A DNA stretch of 64,000 bases, from contig JARGSG010000019.1 of NCBI GenBank assembly GCA_030374805.1, forward strand, positions 558,001-622,000, read 5' to 3'. Shown here one piece after another: positions 39,126 through 49,105 of this stretch (its first letter is position 1; the number at the start of each line of letters is the position of its first letter). Under the pieces are notes generated by a model. It was given only the letters and a program-made list of their open reading frames with translations, was not told the origin of the DNA and ran no database searches. The position numbers and the translations under genes were made by a program. Source of the stretch: Gracilaria gracilis (lineage: Eukaryota; Rhodophyta; Florideophyceae; Gracilariales; Gracilariaceae).

Positions 39126-39722
39126 AGCGGTTGAGCTCTTGATATTATTATATACAAAGTGACAATGTACCCTTGGTAGCAGCGCATGCGTAGAGAGAGA
39201 TATGCGGTACTGCACGAGGCGTATCAAAAGGAAGCGCGAAACAAACAAGCGCAAGGCAGCACGGCGCGCACGGCGCAACGGTACGACGGTACTGTACGAT
39301 TTTTACACTTGGTTTTACGCGTCGCGCGTGCGCCACCAACGCTTGTCCGTCGGCAGCGGGTGTTGCGCGCCGAGCCGGTGGCGCGCCATCGACCGAAGCC
39401 GCGTGCACAGCGCGCACGCCGGTCGGTGCGCTGCGCAGCTATGCGCGTCCTACCTGTCGTGACCCGCGCTTGTAAGCTACGCCCGCAGCCACCACACAGC
39501 GCCACCAATGCCACACGCCCGCGCGCGCGCTGTTTCAAACGGTCCATTCTATACATGCGTTTCGCTGCTTGTACCGAAGTACAGCCCCGCAGCCCAACAG
39601 TTTGGCGTAAAGGTTTACGCACGCGCTCGCCTTCTTTTACCCCGTTGCCGTTGGAGGTCCGCGCTGTCAGTGTGCTCCACTATCGCGAGTGTCATCGCAT
39701 CTTCGACGGCAGCAACGCAACC
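39126..39722. other. Intergenic, GC-rich, no gene seen
   Basis: Upstream region of the kinase gene. Long overlapping frames here are explained by CG-rich composition and lack domains. Contains TACCCTTGGTA at 39168-39178. Confidence 0.5.
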
Positions 39723-40403
39723 CTAAGCCGCCATCGTGCCACGCGCTTCTGCGTTCATACGCAATGCCTCTTCATCTCGTCTGGCGTCTGCCACGCCCTC
39801 GATGAAGAACTCGTCCACTGCTTGCTCTACGTGCTTGTCTAGGGTGTTGTCCGTAATCCAGTTGGGCGCCTCTTTCACCAGCACTTGAACCACAGCCTCG
39901 CGATTGTCTGACAGCTGCGCTTGCTTTTTCTCCCACACATTGCGCCTGAACGCAACTCGTTCCTTCTTCACTTCTTGCACCTGTCTCAGCCGCTCCTTGT
40001 GTTCTTTCAGTCGCTGTAATGACCATTCTCTGTCCCAAAACAGTACAGCATCGCAAAACAGCCTGGTTAGTACACATCGCACGGGCCTCCACTTTGCTCT
40101 TGTCCCAACTGCACCTCAGATAGCTTACCGTTTACGAGCCTTGCGTTCGTTCTTGTGCTCATCCATATCCGTTGCTTCAACACTGCTTCTGGCGCGCACA
40201 CTCTGTTGTTCCATTTGCGATTCGCGTGCAAACCGTAATCGCAGATCATGAATTTCGTCCTCGTACGCTCTCCGTCGCCTCACGAATTCCGGCACTCCTC
40301 GCGGTCGCGCTGCTCTGGGCGCCTTGTCCGTGCACAATGCGCGACATGCTAGTCTTGTCACGGAGGCGCCGCTTGCAATGCACCCGCTTGCTAGCCGATT
40401 CAT
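39723..40403 (-). CDS. Mitochondrial small-subunit ribosomal protein mS26-like, two exons
   Basis: Exon 1 is 40129-40403 and exon 2 39723-40062, joined across a 66-nt intron (GTAAGC...TACTAACCAG) to give 204 residues in frame. The N-terminus (MNRLASGCIASGASVTRLACRA) is a typical mitochondrial leader. The body is highly helical and basic: VPEFVRRRRAYEDEIHDLRLRF, KEHKERLRQVQEVKKERVAFRR and a C-terminal NWITDNTLDKHVEQAVDEFF that parallels the NFIT..NLE..VE.AL segment of mS26. mS26 lies in the mitoribosomal small subunit near the mRNA exit. The family is poorly conserved, so the name is tentative. The branch motif lies directly against the 3' splice site. Confidence 0.55.
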
Positions 40404-40404
40404 A

Positions 40405-41225
40405 CCCAGATTACGCTACAAAAGGTAGAGCTCAAACAAATTACGTCCGCTGTGGCTTTCTGTCGAACAGGCAGCAGCATGCCCCCCGATCACTTGCGAT
40501 GCGGAGTATAGAACTCGTCGGAAAGCACCACGCATTTCTCGACGTCGTGAACTGCGCTCACATTTCTCATTTTAGTGTATTATTTTAATCGCACTACCAG
40601 GCGCTACGTTTATTCTGCGCTGATTTGTTGTTGTTGGGGTTGAACAAGCAGAACAACTGCTATCGATTCACCTTCACATGTCACATCACCTTAACGTGTT
40701 GGATCTTCCACGTCTCGCTCAACTCGTTTCCAACACTCGAGAAGTTTTCTGCTGCGTCAAGCTCTTGGTACAGTAACACAAATAGGATTGCTGTGCGACT
40801 TACAGACAATCTGTTGTACACAGTTTGCATCATGTTCGGATTCTATAATTGCTATCGTGGCAAAGGAGAGTCTTAACGCCCCCTTCATCCTTCACGTTAT
40901 GACGTCGGTAGAGTTCACGAGCAGCTTCGGCTCTCACCACGTATTAAACGAAATCCAGATTGAGGAACCATCAGTCTATAACTTTTCCAAAAGAAAGCGC
41001 CTGCTGGAAGTGGCGTCCAAAAACTGAATCGCAGAGTTCCAGGTTTGGAGCTGCAGAGACATTGCTGCTTTCGATTCGTCCACTGTTCTGGTTTAGTGTT
41101 TGAGCCGTATAAGTCTCAAGTTACAAAGTCTGAATAAGAAAGTATTCATCATTTCAAGTCCTATTCCACATGTATTCTGTTTGAATCTATATTCACATAC
41201 GTGAACTACTTTCAACGTACCTTCT
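40405..41225. other. Intergenic, no gene seen
   Basis: Between the mS26-like start and the ArfGAP stop. Only short frames, no domain, tRNA or repeat recognised. Confidence 0.5.
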
Positions 41226-42608
41226 TCAGTTCCAAGCACCCCATGGATCGTTAGTTTCTTTTGGCGTTGAAGGCGCGTCGTCAAATCCACCCCATGCGCT
41301 CTCGCCCGCAGTTGCGCCACCAGCCGCGACCGCAGTGTTTGAGGGGGGATTATTGCTTGGCGTCGAAGTAGGTTGGCTCGCTTGGTACGATGAGCTCATC
41401 TGTGCATACGATACGCCATTCGTGCGATTCGTCGGTAATGTTTCGTTAGTGCTGTTGTTACTGGTTCCATAGGAGTTCTTCGCAAAATCGTCCGACGAGA
41501 AGCCCCTAAATCCTGCGCTGTTTGCTCCCGGTGCTTCAGCCAGATTTCTGCGCAACCCCGCTCGCAGTTCTTGGCGTCCATCGTTTTCGTTCATCATCTT
41601 GTTGGCCTGACTAGATACGTTGGTGAACCAATTTGACAACATACCACCGGCCTGAGCTGCTGCCTTACTCGCGTGACCCACTACATCCGACTTCTGCACC
41701 GTCGAGGCAATGTTGGACAAGTTGCGCGTTAGATTCTGGCCGACGTTGTTCAAGGTGGCCGGAGCATTGGAGCCCAGTGTACTAAAACCACCAAAGCCAC
41801 TAAATCCGGAATTCCCGCCACCACCGCCGTAGCTCGCTGAAGATGTGCTGGGCATGGTAGTTGGGTTTCTGTTTTGCTGATGCCACATATCCGACGAGAT
41901 TCCTCCCATTCGCGGAGCGCCGGACCCGTAACCACCTCCCATACTATTACCCATTCCATTGCCAACACCTGTACCCATGCCGCCAGTACCCATACCGCTG
42001 CCCATACCGCTGCCCCTTCCGGTACCCATGCCGCCGCTCATGCTGCTGTTCATGCCGCTCCCCATACTTCCCATGTTATTCCCCATGCCATTCATGCCTC
42101 CATTGTTACTGACTGAGCCCATGCCCAAACCGCTTGTCCTTCGACCCCCGGATGAACTGTGGGTAGTCATACCACCCATGCCAGTAGAGCCCAAAGAGCC
42201 AGGAGCAGCCATCTTCGGTTTCGGGCGGTTTGCAGCCGCCGGAGCCTGGTAAGGCTCGCCGGTAGCCTCGCTCTTCAATTTTGCCGCATATATCGCCGCC
42301 GCGTCAGACTGGTACTTGCTGACGATCTCCGCGCCGTGCATACCGTTCTCCTTGCAATACTTGACGAACTTGGCATTTCCACCACATTGCATACGCTTGA
42401 CCTCCCACTCCTTCCACTTATCCATGCCGACGGAACGCACAAACGAAATATGAACGCCGAGACCTCGGTGCTGGCCAGAACAGTCTAGGCAAATGAAAGT
42501 ACCGAACGAAACGGTAGCCCATTGCGGGTTTTTCGTACCACAATCCGCGCACACCTTGTTCTCGGGACGCATTTGGAGCTCGCGCAATATCTTCTTCGTG
42601 GGGTCCAT
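41226..42608 (-). CDS. ArfGAP1/Gcs1-type Arf GTPase-activating protein
   Basis: 460 residues from an ATG at 42608. The N-terminal ArfGAP domain has the zinc finger C20-x2-C23-x16-C40-x2-C43 followed by [22 protein letters not shown], containing the catalytic arginine finger. The middle is a Gly/Met/Ser-rich low-complexity stretch ([16 protein letters not shown]), encoded by CCCATGCC-like repeats on the plus strand. The C-terminal part has [25 protein letters not shown] and [17 protein letters not shown], Ser/Thr-rich amphipathic helices resembling the curvature-sensing ALPS motifs of ArfGAP1, and ends WGGFDDAPS...DPWGAWN. It stimulates GTP hydrolysis by Arf1 on COPI vesicles at the Golgi. Confidence 0.88.
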   Translation of the reverse strand: MDPTKKILRELQMRPENKVCADCGTKNPQWATVSFGTFICLDCSGQHRGLGVHISFVRSVGMDKWKEWEVKRMQCGGNAKFVKYCKENGMHGAEIVSKYQSDAAAIYAAKLKSEATGEPYQAPAAANRPKPKMAAPGSLGSTGMGGMTTHSSSGGRRTSGLGMGSVSNNGGMNGMGNNMGSMGSGMNSSMSGGMGTGRGSGMGSGMGTGGMGTGVGNGMGNSMGGGYGSGAPRMGGISSDMWHQQNRNPTTMPSTSSASYGGGGGNSGFSGFGGFSTLGSNAPATLNNVGQNLTRNLSNIASTVQKSDVVGHASKAAAQAGGMLSNWFTNVSSQANKMMNENDGRQELRAGLRRNLAEAPGANSAGFRGFSSDDFAKNSYGTSNNSTNETLPTNRTNGVSYAQMSSSYQASQPTSTPSNNPPSNTAVAAGGATAGESAWGGFDDAPSTPKETNDPWGAWN

Positions 42609-42609
42609 G

Positions 42610-43159
42610 TTTGGTGTAGCCAGTGACCAAAACTGCGGATTGGGGACGGAACAGTCCGCTAACTGCTGGCTGAGGGAAGTAGGATGGGCTTGTCGACGAG
42701 GTGGCGGGCGCGTGGAGGGGCGAAGGAGTGGACGGCAAGCTCAACAGCGGTCCAAACGGATTAAGGGGCTGTGCTTTGTGGTGGGGAGAGAAATCTTGGT
42801 TGACAGAGCTGCGTCGATGTCAGCCCGCCAGCATTGCTCAGTCTTTTTGCTGTTTTTTCTTTTAATTTCAAAGCTTTGGCAAAATGATTGTCGGCTTGTA
42901 TGGGCATTCAAATTCCGTCAACGGCGAGCACCTGCGTGGACAGTCTCTCCCATCGAGGTATCTACGATCAACGATATCTCTTCTTCGAAACCGTTTAAGG
43001 CAAACACGGGAAATGGCTTGGGGGCTTGGGATTAGCTCGACTTAATTAGTTATCCAAGCAAGACATTGAAAACCTAGTAGAGCACCTTGCTAGTATATAT
43101 AGTCTATACACTAATTCGGAAACAGCTATTACTATCAGAGCAACGTAAGCAAACCAAGG
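42610..43159. other. Intergenic, no gene seen
   Basis: Upstream region of the ArfGAP gene and 3' side of the AlkB-like gene. No domain-bearing frame or repeat. Confidence 0.5.
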
Positions 43160-43939
43160 TCAGGTGTCGAGTGATTCCGCAAGGTTAATATGCAGCTGCC
43201 CAGCAACTCTTCGATGCGCTTTTTCGTCTTTCGCAGCCTGCTCGCGGATGCTCTGCGCACTTGGTGCGTGACTACTCTTTCTAACTCGCGCCCCGTCTTC
43301 AACTGCAAGCTTTCCCACTTCTCGCAACGTAAAGCTCACTCTATCACTAGATGTTTGGCCTTTAAGAATTCCATGCCTCCACTCGTAATGGCTCTCCCCA
43401 GTCATGACGTATACACATCTTCTTGGTAGATGCAAGACGCGTTTCTTGCTATCCTTTGGCCTCAGAAACGTCATGTAGCAATCCGATAGAAGACACATTC
43501 CAACGATATATGGCCCTAGCTCACCCATCTTGTTGTCGTTGTGCATGTGGATCTTCGCATCCTCCTCCTTTTTGTACAATGCCACATGCAACTGATTCGG
43601 TTTAAAATCGGAAAGCTGCGGTACTTCTCTAGTGAGAATGGGCATCACGAGCGTTTCAAGAAAGTCCGGAAGGGGCGTATGCATGATTTTTCCATCCGTG
43701 TATCGAAAGCGACCCTCAGCTGTGTTACGTTCATGGTAAAAATAGTATGGCCCGTAGTTCTTGGTAATCCTGGTACGACGCCTGGTCCACTGTGCAGATG
43801 ATGTATCCACTGCGTGAATGAGTGCCGCCTCCTCCTCCGTGGTGAATGCGTCCTCTCGAAGAATGAAGCCTGGAACCGCGTTCGGGCGCGACTTGGGCGT
43901 TGAAAAGAACGAAGGTAGACAAAAGCGATCGGAGGACAT
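43160..43939 (-). CDS. AlkB-type 2-oxoglutarate/Fe(II) dioxygenase (ALKBH8-like)
   Basis: 259 residues from an ATG at 43939. The double-stranded beta-helix core contains NQLHVALYKKEEDAKIHMHN, in which H133-x-D135 are the first iron ligands, GPYIVGMCLLSDCYMTF, LPRRCVYVMTGESHYEWRHGI with the third ligand H189, and DRVSFTLRE with the 2-oxoglutarate-binding arginines R200 and R206. The VMTGESxYxWxHGI string is closest to the AlkB domain of ALKBH8, which hydroxylates the wobble uridine of tRNA; here it is a stand-alone enzyme without RRM or methyltransferase domains, as also happens outside animals. ALKBH4/7-like function cannot be excluded. Confidence 0.8.
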   Translation of the reverse strand: MSSDRFCLPSFFSTPKSRPNAVPGFILREDAFTTEEEAALIHAVDTSSAQWTRRRTRITKNYGPYYFYHERNTAEGRFRYTDGKIMHTPLPDFLETLVMPILTREVPQLSDFKPNQLHVALYKKEEDAKIHMHNDNKMGELGPYIVGMCLLSDCYMTFLRPKDSKKRVLHLPRRCVYVMTGESHYEWRHGILKGQTSSDRVSFTLREVGKLAVEDGARVRKSSHAPSAQSIREQAAKDEKAHRRVAGQLHINLAESLDT

Positions 43940-43944
43940 TTCGC

Positions 43945-44638
43945 TGTTGCGTCTTGCCGTGGGAGTCGGCCAGCTTCCTCGCGCAGGCAGCCTGCGGCAG
44001 GCTGTTGTTTCGAACGCAACGTTAGCTGCACCACAAGGCGTATTGAAAAAAGCCGTTCACGTTGAGAAGATGCTAACGCTGAATGCTTGCTGGCGCGATC
44101 GTTTACACAGACTGTTTGACGCGACGCAGGAGTCACAGTTTCCACTTGCACTTGGATGTCAGGTGACCTGAGAGCAGCTTGTGGCCGCTTGCGGAAGCGC
44201 AACGGCCATCCATGGTGCTTTTCTACTGTCGTCTCGATCTTTTTCTGTAAGTGCCATACAGTTCTTCGCCAGCACATGGTGACCGTGACAATGTAACGGA
44301 AACGGAGTCATCCCTATATCCCTATAAAGGGCTGCATCTTGCAGTAGCCCTCCAGCAACTCTTTAACACTCCAAAGTTTGGAGTCCAAACGGACTGTATC
44401 AACAAACAGAAACCGATAGATATATCAGATGATAAGACCATCGAGCATAATATTATTACTAATGAAGACTCCTGTGATACGTCTGTGACCTAAGTCAGAT
44501 GGGCATCACTGATGAAGACTTCAAGATCATCCATGACGGATGATATATCATCCGTCATGTATTGACTTTGAAGTTTTCATCAGGCAAAATGCTTGAATAG
44601 TGAACATTGAGTCATGTTATCTTTATCACAAATTGTTC
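43945..44638. other. Intergenic with a 71-nt hairpin
   Basis: No gene. Holds the long inverted repeat at 44511-44581, described separately, just past the stop of the large minus-strand gene. Confidence 0.5.
44511..44581. repeat. 71-nt inverted repeat with perfect 28-bp palindromic core
   Basis: The core 44532-44559 is its own reverse complement (half-site CATGACGGATGATA). Outer arms GATGAAGACTTCAA (44511-44524) and TTGAAGTTTTCATC (44568-44581) match at 13 of 14 positions. As RNA or cruciform DNA it would form a long hairpin. It lies 58 bp past the stop of the 1107-residue gene. It could be a 3'-end structure or the remains of a foldback element. Confidence 0.8.
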
Positions 44639-47600
44639 TTATAACGCTTTGATCTGCGAAAGATGTGCCGACCTGGGATACGAATGACTACCGCTGCGAC
44701 CATTCACTGATTGATCAAAACCATCACTACCAGCTCTTCTCCTCACAATCTGTTCGTGTACGTCCACACTATGTCGTCCTCTTCTCTTTGCATGATGAGA
44801 CTTACGACATCCATCACTGTCACAGCTATGATGCGACGAGCTATTGTTGCTGTAACGCCTCCTACTAGGCGGCTTCAGACCACTGATAATTTGGTTAGTG
44901 TTTGCCAGAATATTATTACCAGAACTTCTCATTTCGTCCCCAACCCTTGCTCGCAACGGCTGCTGCTGCTGTTGAGACGCATTTGTCTGGCGTAGATTGT
45001 GTAACGCTGTCCCTTGGTGAAGAGTGGAAGTTCCAGAGAGTCCTTGCCATGTGTCGCGAGCCTGATGATAAGGAACCGATTCTGTAATAACAGAAGGGTT
45101 CGGGTACAGAGTATTGTTCTTTTGAAACTGCGAGTTGTACGGGTCAGGAAGTTCGTCCAACTCATTCGCTCTCATTAATCTTCTCCGAGCGCTGTCTTCA
45201 CGCGCTACTGCCCCTTCCACCACTCTTGGTTCAGAAAACTCTTGCCCACCGTTCCCGTCTTGTCTCATCCTTTGGCGCATTTTCATACCTCTAGAGTGGA
45301 TTGCGGGGGGCAAACTCTTAAACGTACGATACCCTTGACGAGACCCTTGACGAGAGCGAGATGAAGACGATACAGACGGGCTCCTTTCATACACCAGATC
45401 ACATTTCCGGCGACATTCCTCTTCGTAAACACACGCACAGCTGCATTGGCAGAACACATCAATCGCAGTTGCATGTGGGTGGCTCCAGTCACTGTGGTAC
45501 CGAGGGCTTGTGGAACTGCTCCCATACGATGGAGAAAGGGCAGCATTGAGAACCAGCGCGGAGTTCTGAAAGATTGGTTTCTGGCTTCGAAGACCATCTG
45601 GGGGCACAGGGCTCGGATATTCTACACCTCTTACAGCTGCTGCTGCGGCTGCTGCAGCTGCGGTCTGCTCATCATGAGCTCGCGCGTCTGTCTCCACGAC
45701 GAACGGAAAATCTTCATTTAAGGCACTGATGCGAGTGCTGACAGATTTGTGTGTGCTTACGCTCTCATCTGCCAGGGAGGTTAACCCGGTTGAAGCGGTG
45801 TCCATATCAGGTTCACCATCATACATGAAACTGCTGTGTTGCGACAGTGTTTCCGTAGAACCTCGCGTGTGATTTCGGTGCGGTGCAAATGACCCAGTGG
45901 GTTCAAGATTTGAGTACGGCATACTCATTCCGTCCGCCGTGGACATTCCTTTTTTTGAGGAACGAACCGGATGATTTGTTGACTCTGCAAGATTTGATGT
46001 TTGCTGAGAGTCTTTCACAAGAGCACCATCCTTTAGAGATACTCCTGGAAATCTTGGTGACATGGGCCGGTAGGGCTCCGGTCCGTTTCGTACCCCCGCG
46101 TTCATCTTGGAATGTGGCGCGTTTTCCGATGACACAGGCGGGCGGTAATTTGCATATGGTACAGGTGAACTCTTTTCAATAGCTCCAGAAACAAAAGAGG
46201 AAACATCGCTGCCAATGGCGTTGGCGTTGGGGTCCATTTCCTGCGAAGATACACTCATACGGTTTCCTTTGTGGAGGATGGGCGACGGTCCAGAATCCGA
46301 CCTCGAGCCCCTCCCATACGTTGAACTAGACAAGTCCGAACTGATTCGACTTGTGACGGGATCAGCACTATCCTCACTCGGCATCCTTTGCATCGCCCCA
46401 TGCGACTTGGCTCCGGAGGCTGCATGATCAATAATAGAGGGTATGTTGCCCTTTTTTATAGCCGAGTGAAGAACATTTCCCGACAATGGCTGCAATCCGG
46501 GGCGGCGAGGTCGGTCCTTTCGAGGTGAAACCTCCTTCGGGCGGTCTGTTCGGGGTCGATCGACTCTAGGTCGATCTTCTTTTCGCTTCTCGCTCTTGCC
46601 ATTTTCGTTTCGAGAGCGAGTAGATTTCGATGAAGACTTGTCCGTATTCGAACGTTCAGATCGATTTCGGTCCGAACGAGAACGATCCGAGTGCGATTGG
46701 TCTGGTCGCGGGCGGTCGTCACTTTTCTCAGCTCTAGGTCGATGAGGGCGAGCGGAAGAGTTCTTGGAGTTGTCCGCCTTCACTGCATGTGCCTTACCAT
46801 GTTCATTGTCTTTTCTCTTCGCCCGATGGCTAGTCGTGTGCTTTTCTGTACTCGAAGTCTTCGTTGTCGGTCTTTGAAATACAATGCGATTCTTGTTTGC
46901 GCGTTGGGCATCAGCCGCTGCTTCCTTCGTAGACGTGGTGTGCTTCGTAACCTTTGGCACCTCACGCTTGCGGCCACTGCCACTCACATGACGATCCCTA
47001 GAGCGTGACCGATCCCTTGACAAAATACCCTTTGGCAAGAAATTCCACGACGGACGTGTGGAATGATGCTTGTCGGCAGAAGAGCGACTACTTCGTTCAA
47101 AGCTATGATTCTGAGATCGGCTGCCCGGCTGTTTCGATTGCGCAGACTCACGCACATTCCGCACACGGGGCGTAGTAGCACGTCGACTCGAAGGGGATGA
47201 AGCATTCAAATTTTCGCGCGTTGCCTGCGAATTAGTAACGGAAGGAACGGCCACAGAACGGGCAGTGGTATCCGAACAAAACAACCATTGCCATAAGGAG
47301 CGTCTCTTCTTGGTGATGGAGGGCAGAAACGAGCCGAACAGAGGGCGGTGATGATGATCGCGCACGGTGCGAGAAGAGCGTGCATTGGAGCGATGAGAGG
47401 AGTGATGATGGGTTTGTACCGGCGCCTTGGTTCGAAGCATGGTAGAAGAAGTGTTTCTCAACTGCGGGAATTGCGGAGTGTTCATGGACGATAACAAATC
47501 GTCAACGACGGCATCCTCATCAACAGACTCTGTTAAGGCGGCCGGGTATTTGAAACGGTGATCGGCATCAAAGTCGGACGGTGAGTTAGAGTGCGCCATG

Positions 47601-47962
47601 GACGAGCGACGCGGCAGGAAAATGGGCTGTTGAGTGGCATGTAGAAGGGAGGGTCGTTCTGAAGGGGCGGTACGTAAAGTTGACATGGAGAGATAACTGG
47701 AAGTATCTGACCACATGGAGGACTCCGAACCCAAGGAGGGCGCGAACTCAAACGATCGCGGCGCTTGGAAGAGCGGGGTGGAGGTGTCCGTGGCCCACAC
47801 CCTTGCAAAACGGTAGTTGGCTGGTGAGAAGGCGGGGGCGTGAGTGTTGGGCACAAACCTGGGAATGACGGCCGTTCCGCGTTGACTTGGTTTGCGCAGC
47901 TGGTAGATGACATAGGGATCGGTTGCCGTGGGCTCTGTCTGAGAAGGCACGGAGGAAGCCAT
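44639..47962 (-). CDS. Large disordered Ser/Arg-rich protein, unknown function
   Basis: 1107 residues from the first in-frame ATG at 47962; an open but ATG-less extension lies upstream. Most of the protein is low complexity. Around residues 400-530 it is Arg/Asp/Ser-rich (SDRSRSDRNRSERSNTDKSS and KDRPRRPGLQPL). It also has Ser/Pro-rich stretches, a poly-Ala run and poly-Gln near the end. Two ordered-looking parts stand out: an N-terminal TDPYVIYQLRKPSQRGTAVI and a cysteine cluster FCQCSCACVYEEECRRKCDL. No known domain is recognised. RS-like composition could suggest RNA or chromatin association, but that is only composition. The frame is convincingly coding because it stays open for 3.3 kb at ordinary GC. 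Confidence 0.7.
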   Translation of the reverse strand: MASSVPSQTEPTATDPYVIYQLRKPSQRGTAVIPRFVPNTHAPAFSPANYRFARVWATDTSTPLFQAPRSFEFAPSLGSESSMWSDTSSYLSMSTLRTAPSERPSLLHATQQPIFLPRRSSMAHSNSPSDFDADHRFKYPAALTESVDEDAVVDDLLSSMNTPQFPQLRNTSSTMLRTKAPVQTHHHSSHRSNARSSRTVRDHHHRPLFGSFLPSITKKRRSLWQWLFCSDTTARSVAVPSVTNSQATRENLNASSPSSRRATTPRVRNVRESAQSKQPGSRSQNHSFERSSRSSADKHHSTRPSWNFLPKGILSRDRSRSRDRHVSGSGRKREVPKVTKHTTSTKEAAADAQRANKNRIVFQRPTTKTSSTEKHTTSHRAKRKDNEHGKAHAVKADNSKNSSARPHRPRAEKSDDRPRPDQSHSDRSRSDRNRSERSNTDKSSSKSTRSRNENGKSEKRKEDRPRVDRPRTDRPKEVSPRKDRPRRPGLQPLSGNVLHSAIKKGNIPSIIDHAASGAKSHGAMQRMPSEDSADPVTSRISSDLSSSTYGRGSRSDSGPSPILHKGNRMSVSSQEMDPNANAIGSDVSSFVSGAIEKSSPVPYANYRPPVSSENAPHSKMNAGVRNGPEPYRPMSPRFPGVSLKDGALVKDSQQTSNLAESTNHPVRSSKKGMSTADGMSMPYSNLEPTGSFAPHRNHTRGSTETLSQHSSFMYDGEPDMDTASTGLTSLADESVSTHKSVSTRISALNEDFPFVVETDARAHDEQTAAAAAAAAAVRGVEYPSPVPPDGLRSQKPIFQNSALVLNAALSPSYGSSSTSPRYHSDWSHPHATAIDVFCQCSCACVYEEECRRKCDLVYERSPSVSSSSRSRQGSRQGYRTFKSLPPAIHSRGMKMRQRMRQDGNGGQEFSEPRVVEGAVAREDSARRRLMRANELDELPDPYNSQFQKNNTLYPNPSVITESVPYHQARDTWQGLSGTSTLHQGTALHNLRQTNASQQQQQPLRARVGDEMRSSGNNILANTNQIISGLKPPSRRRYSNNSSSHHSCDSDGCRKSHHAKRRGRHSVDVHEQIVRRRAGSDGFDQSVNGRSGSHSYPRSAHLSQIKAL

Positions 47963-47969
47963 GTTGTAT

Positions 47970-49100
47970 GAGCGGAGTCGAAAAACGAGGTGAGGATGAA
48001 CGAATGTGGTACGGGCGGTGCGGATGTGGGGGATTTGACGAGTGCGACGTGGAACGCGAAACAAGGTACAGGGCGAACCAGATGCAAAGTGCAGACGAGG
48101 CACGTCTACAAGAGCACGAGTGAAAAAAAAAAAGTGCAACGAGTCTCGAATCAAGCGAGCGTGGTGAAGCAATGTGATCTCACAACAAGGGCGAGCGGCG
48201 ATGTGGAGTACGAATAAGTTTAACGCTTTCCCCTTGCGCGGTATAACCTCGCACAGCGACGGCGTGTAATCGCGCGGTTAACGCAAAGAGCCAGTGCGCA
48301 ATGCGAGTATGTACCAGCGTAGCAATGTGTCAACGAGCAAACTTTCAAACGGGCGGGCGACAGACGGGGCGAGGAAGGAGGGGATGGGAGGAAAGAAAGG
48401 GGAGAGGTGGAGGGGGACGTCAACAGAGTCAGGGGGTGGAGTAGCACACGACGTGCACGAGGAGACAATGAGCAAAAGTAGCAGCAAGCGCACGAGAGCG
48501 AGCAAACGAAAAGCAAGAGGACGACGAAAGCTCGGCGCGGCGGCGGCGGCGGGAGGGGGGGGTGGGGGGGTGGGGGGCCGCAAACGCGACGCGATGTGCA
48601 CAGCCTTGTGGGCTGCGCACGCGCTCAACAAGCGCTGCACAGCAAAGCGCGCCACATCGCGGCGCCGCAACACGCGGCGCCAGTGGCACACGCGTGGCAC
48701 GCACGCGCGAGTGGCGCGCCGCGCAAAGCTGAAAACTGGCGCACAGTCAATCGAGCCGTTCTCAACGCGACGCCGGCGGGTGAGCAGCCACGGCTGTTTT
48801 TCTTTATTATTGACGGCTTACACAACGAGCAACACGTGACGGATTTGCTCTGTTTGCGTGTTTTTCGGTTGTGTGCCAATGGCACACGCGTGTGCCAAAA
48901 GTCGAGCTTCGACTGTCGAACTTGTTCGACTGCGTAGCGCGACGTTTGAATTTTTGAAAGCTGGCGGTAACTATCTCCGCCAGATCAACCGTAGCACCGG
49001 ATCGTTTCGGATGCTCCCTTCTCCGCGCTCTGTCCACCCTTTTCCAGGTATCTGTTCCACACCAATGGCACCCGCATGAACCCACAAAAGTCAGTCTTCT
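47970..49100. other. Upstream region of the large gene; GC-rich, no gene seen
   Basis: Contains a G-run (GGGGGGGGTGGGGGGGTGGGG-like) near 48551-48577 and two blocks (48235-48290 and 48683-48727) repeated in reverse orientation at 55063-55164. Long frames on both strands reflect composition. Confidence 0.5.
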
Positions 49101-49105
49101 CCCCG

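Noticed and set aside
48294-48839. Plus-strand frame of 181 codons and overlapping minus frames
   Set aside because: Low-complexity Arg/Gly/Ala content in a GC-rich promoter region; no conserved motif.
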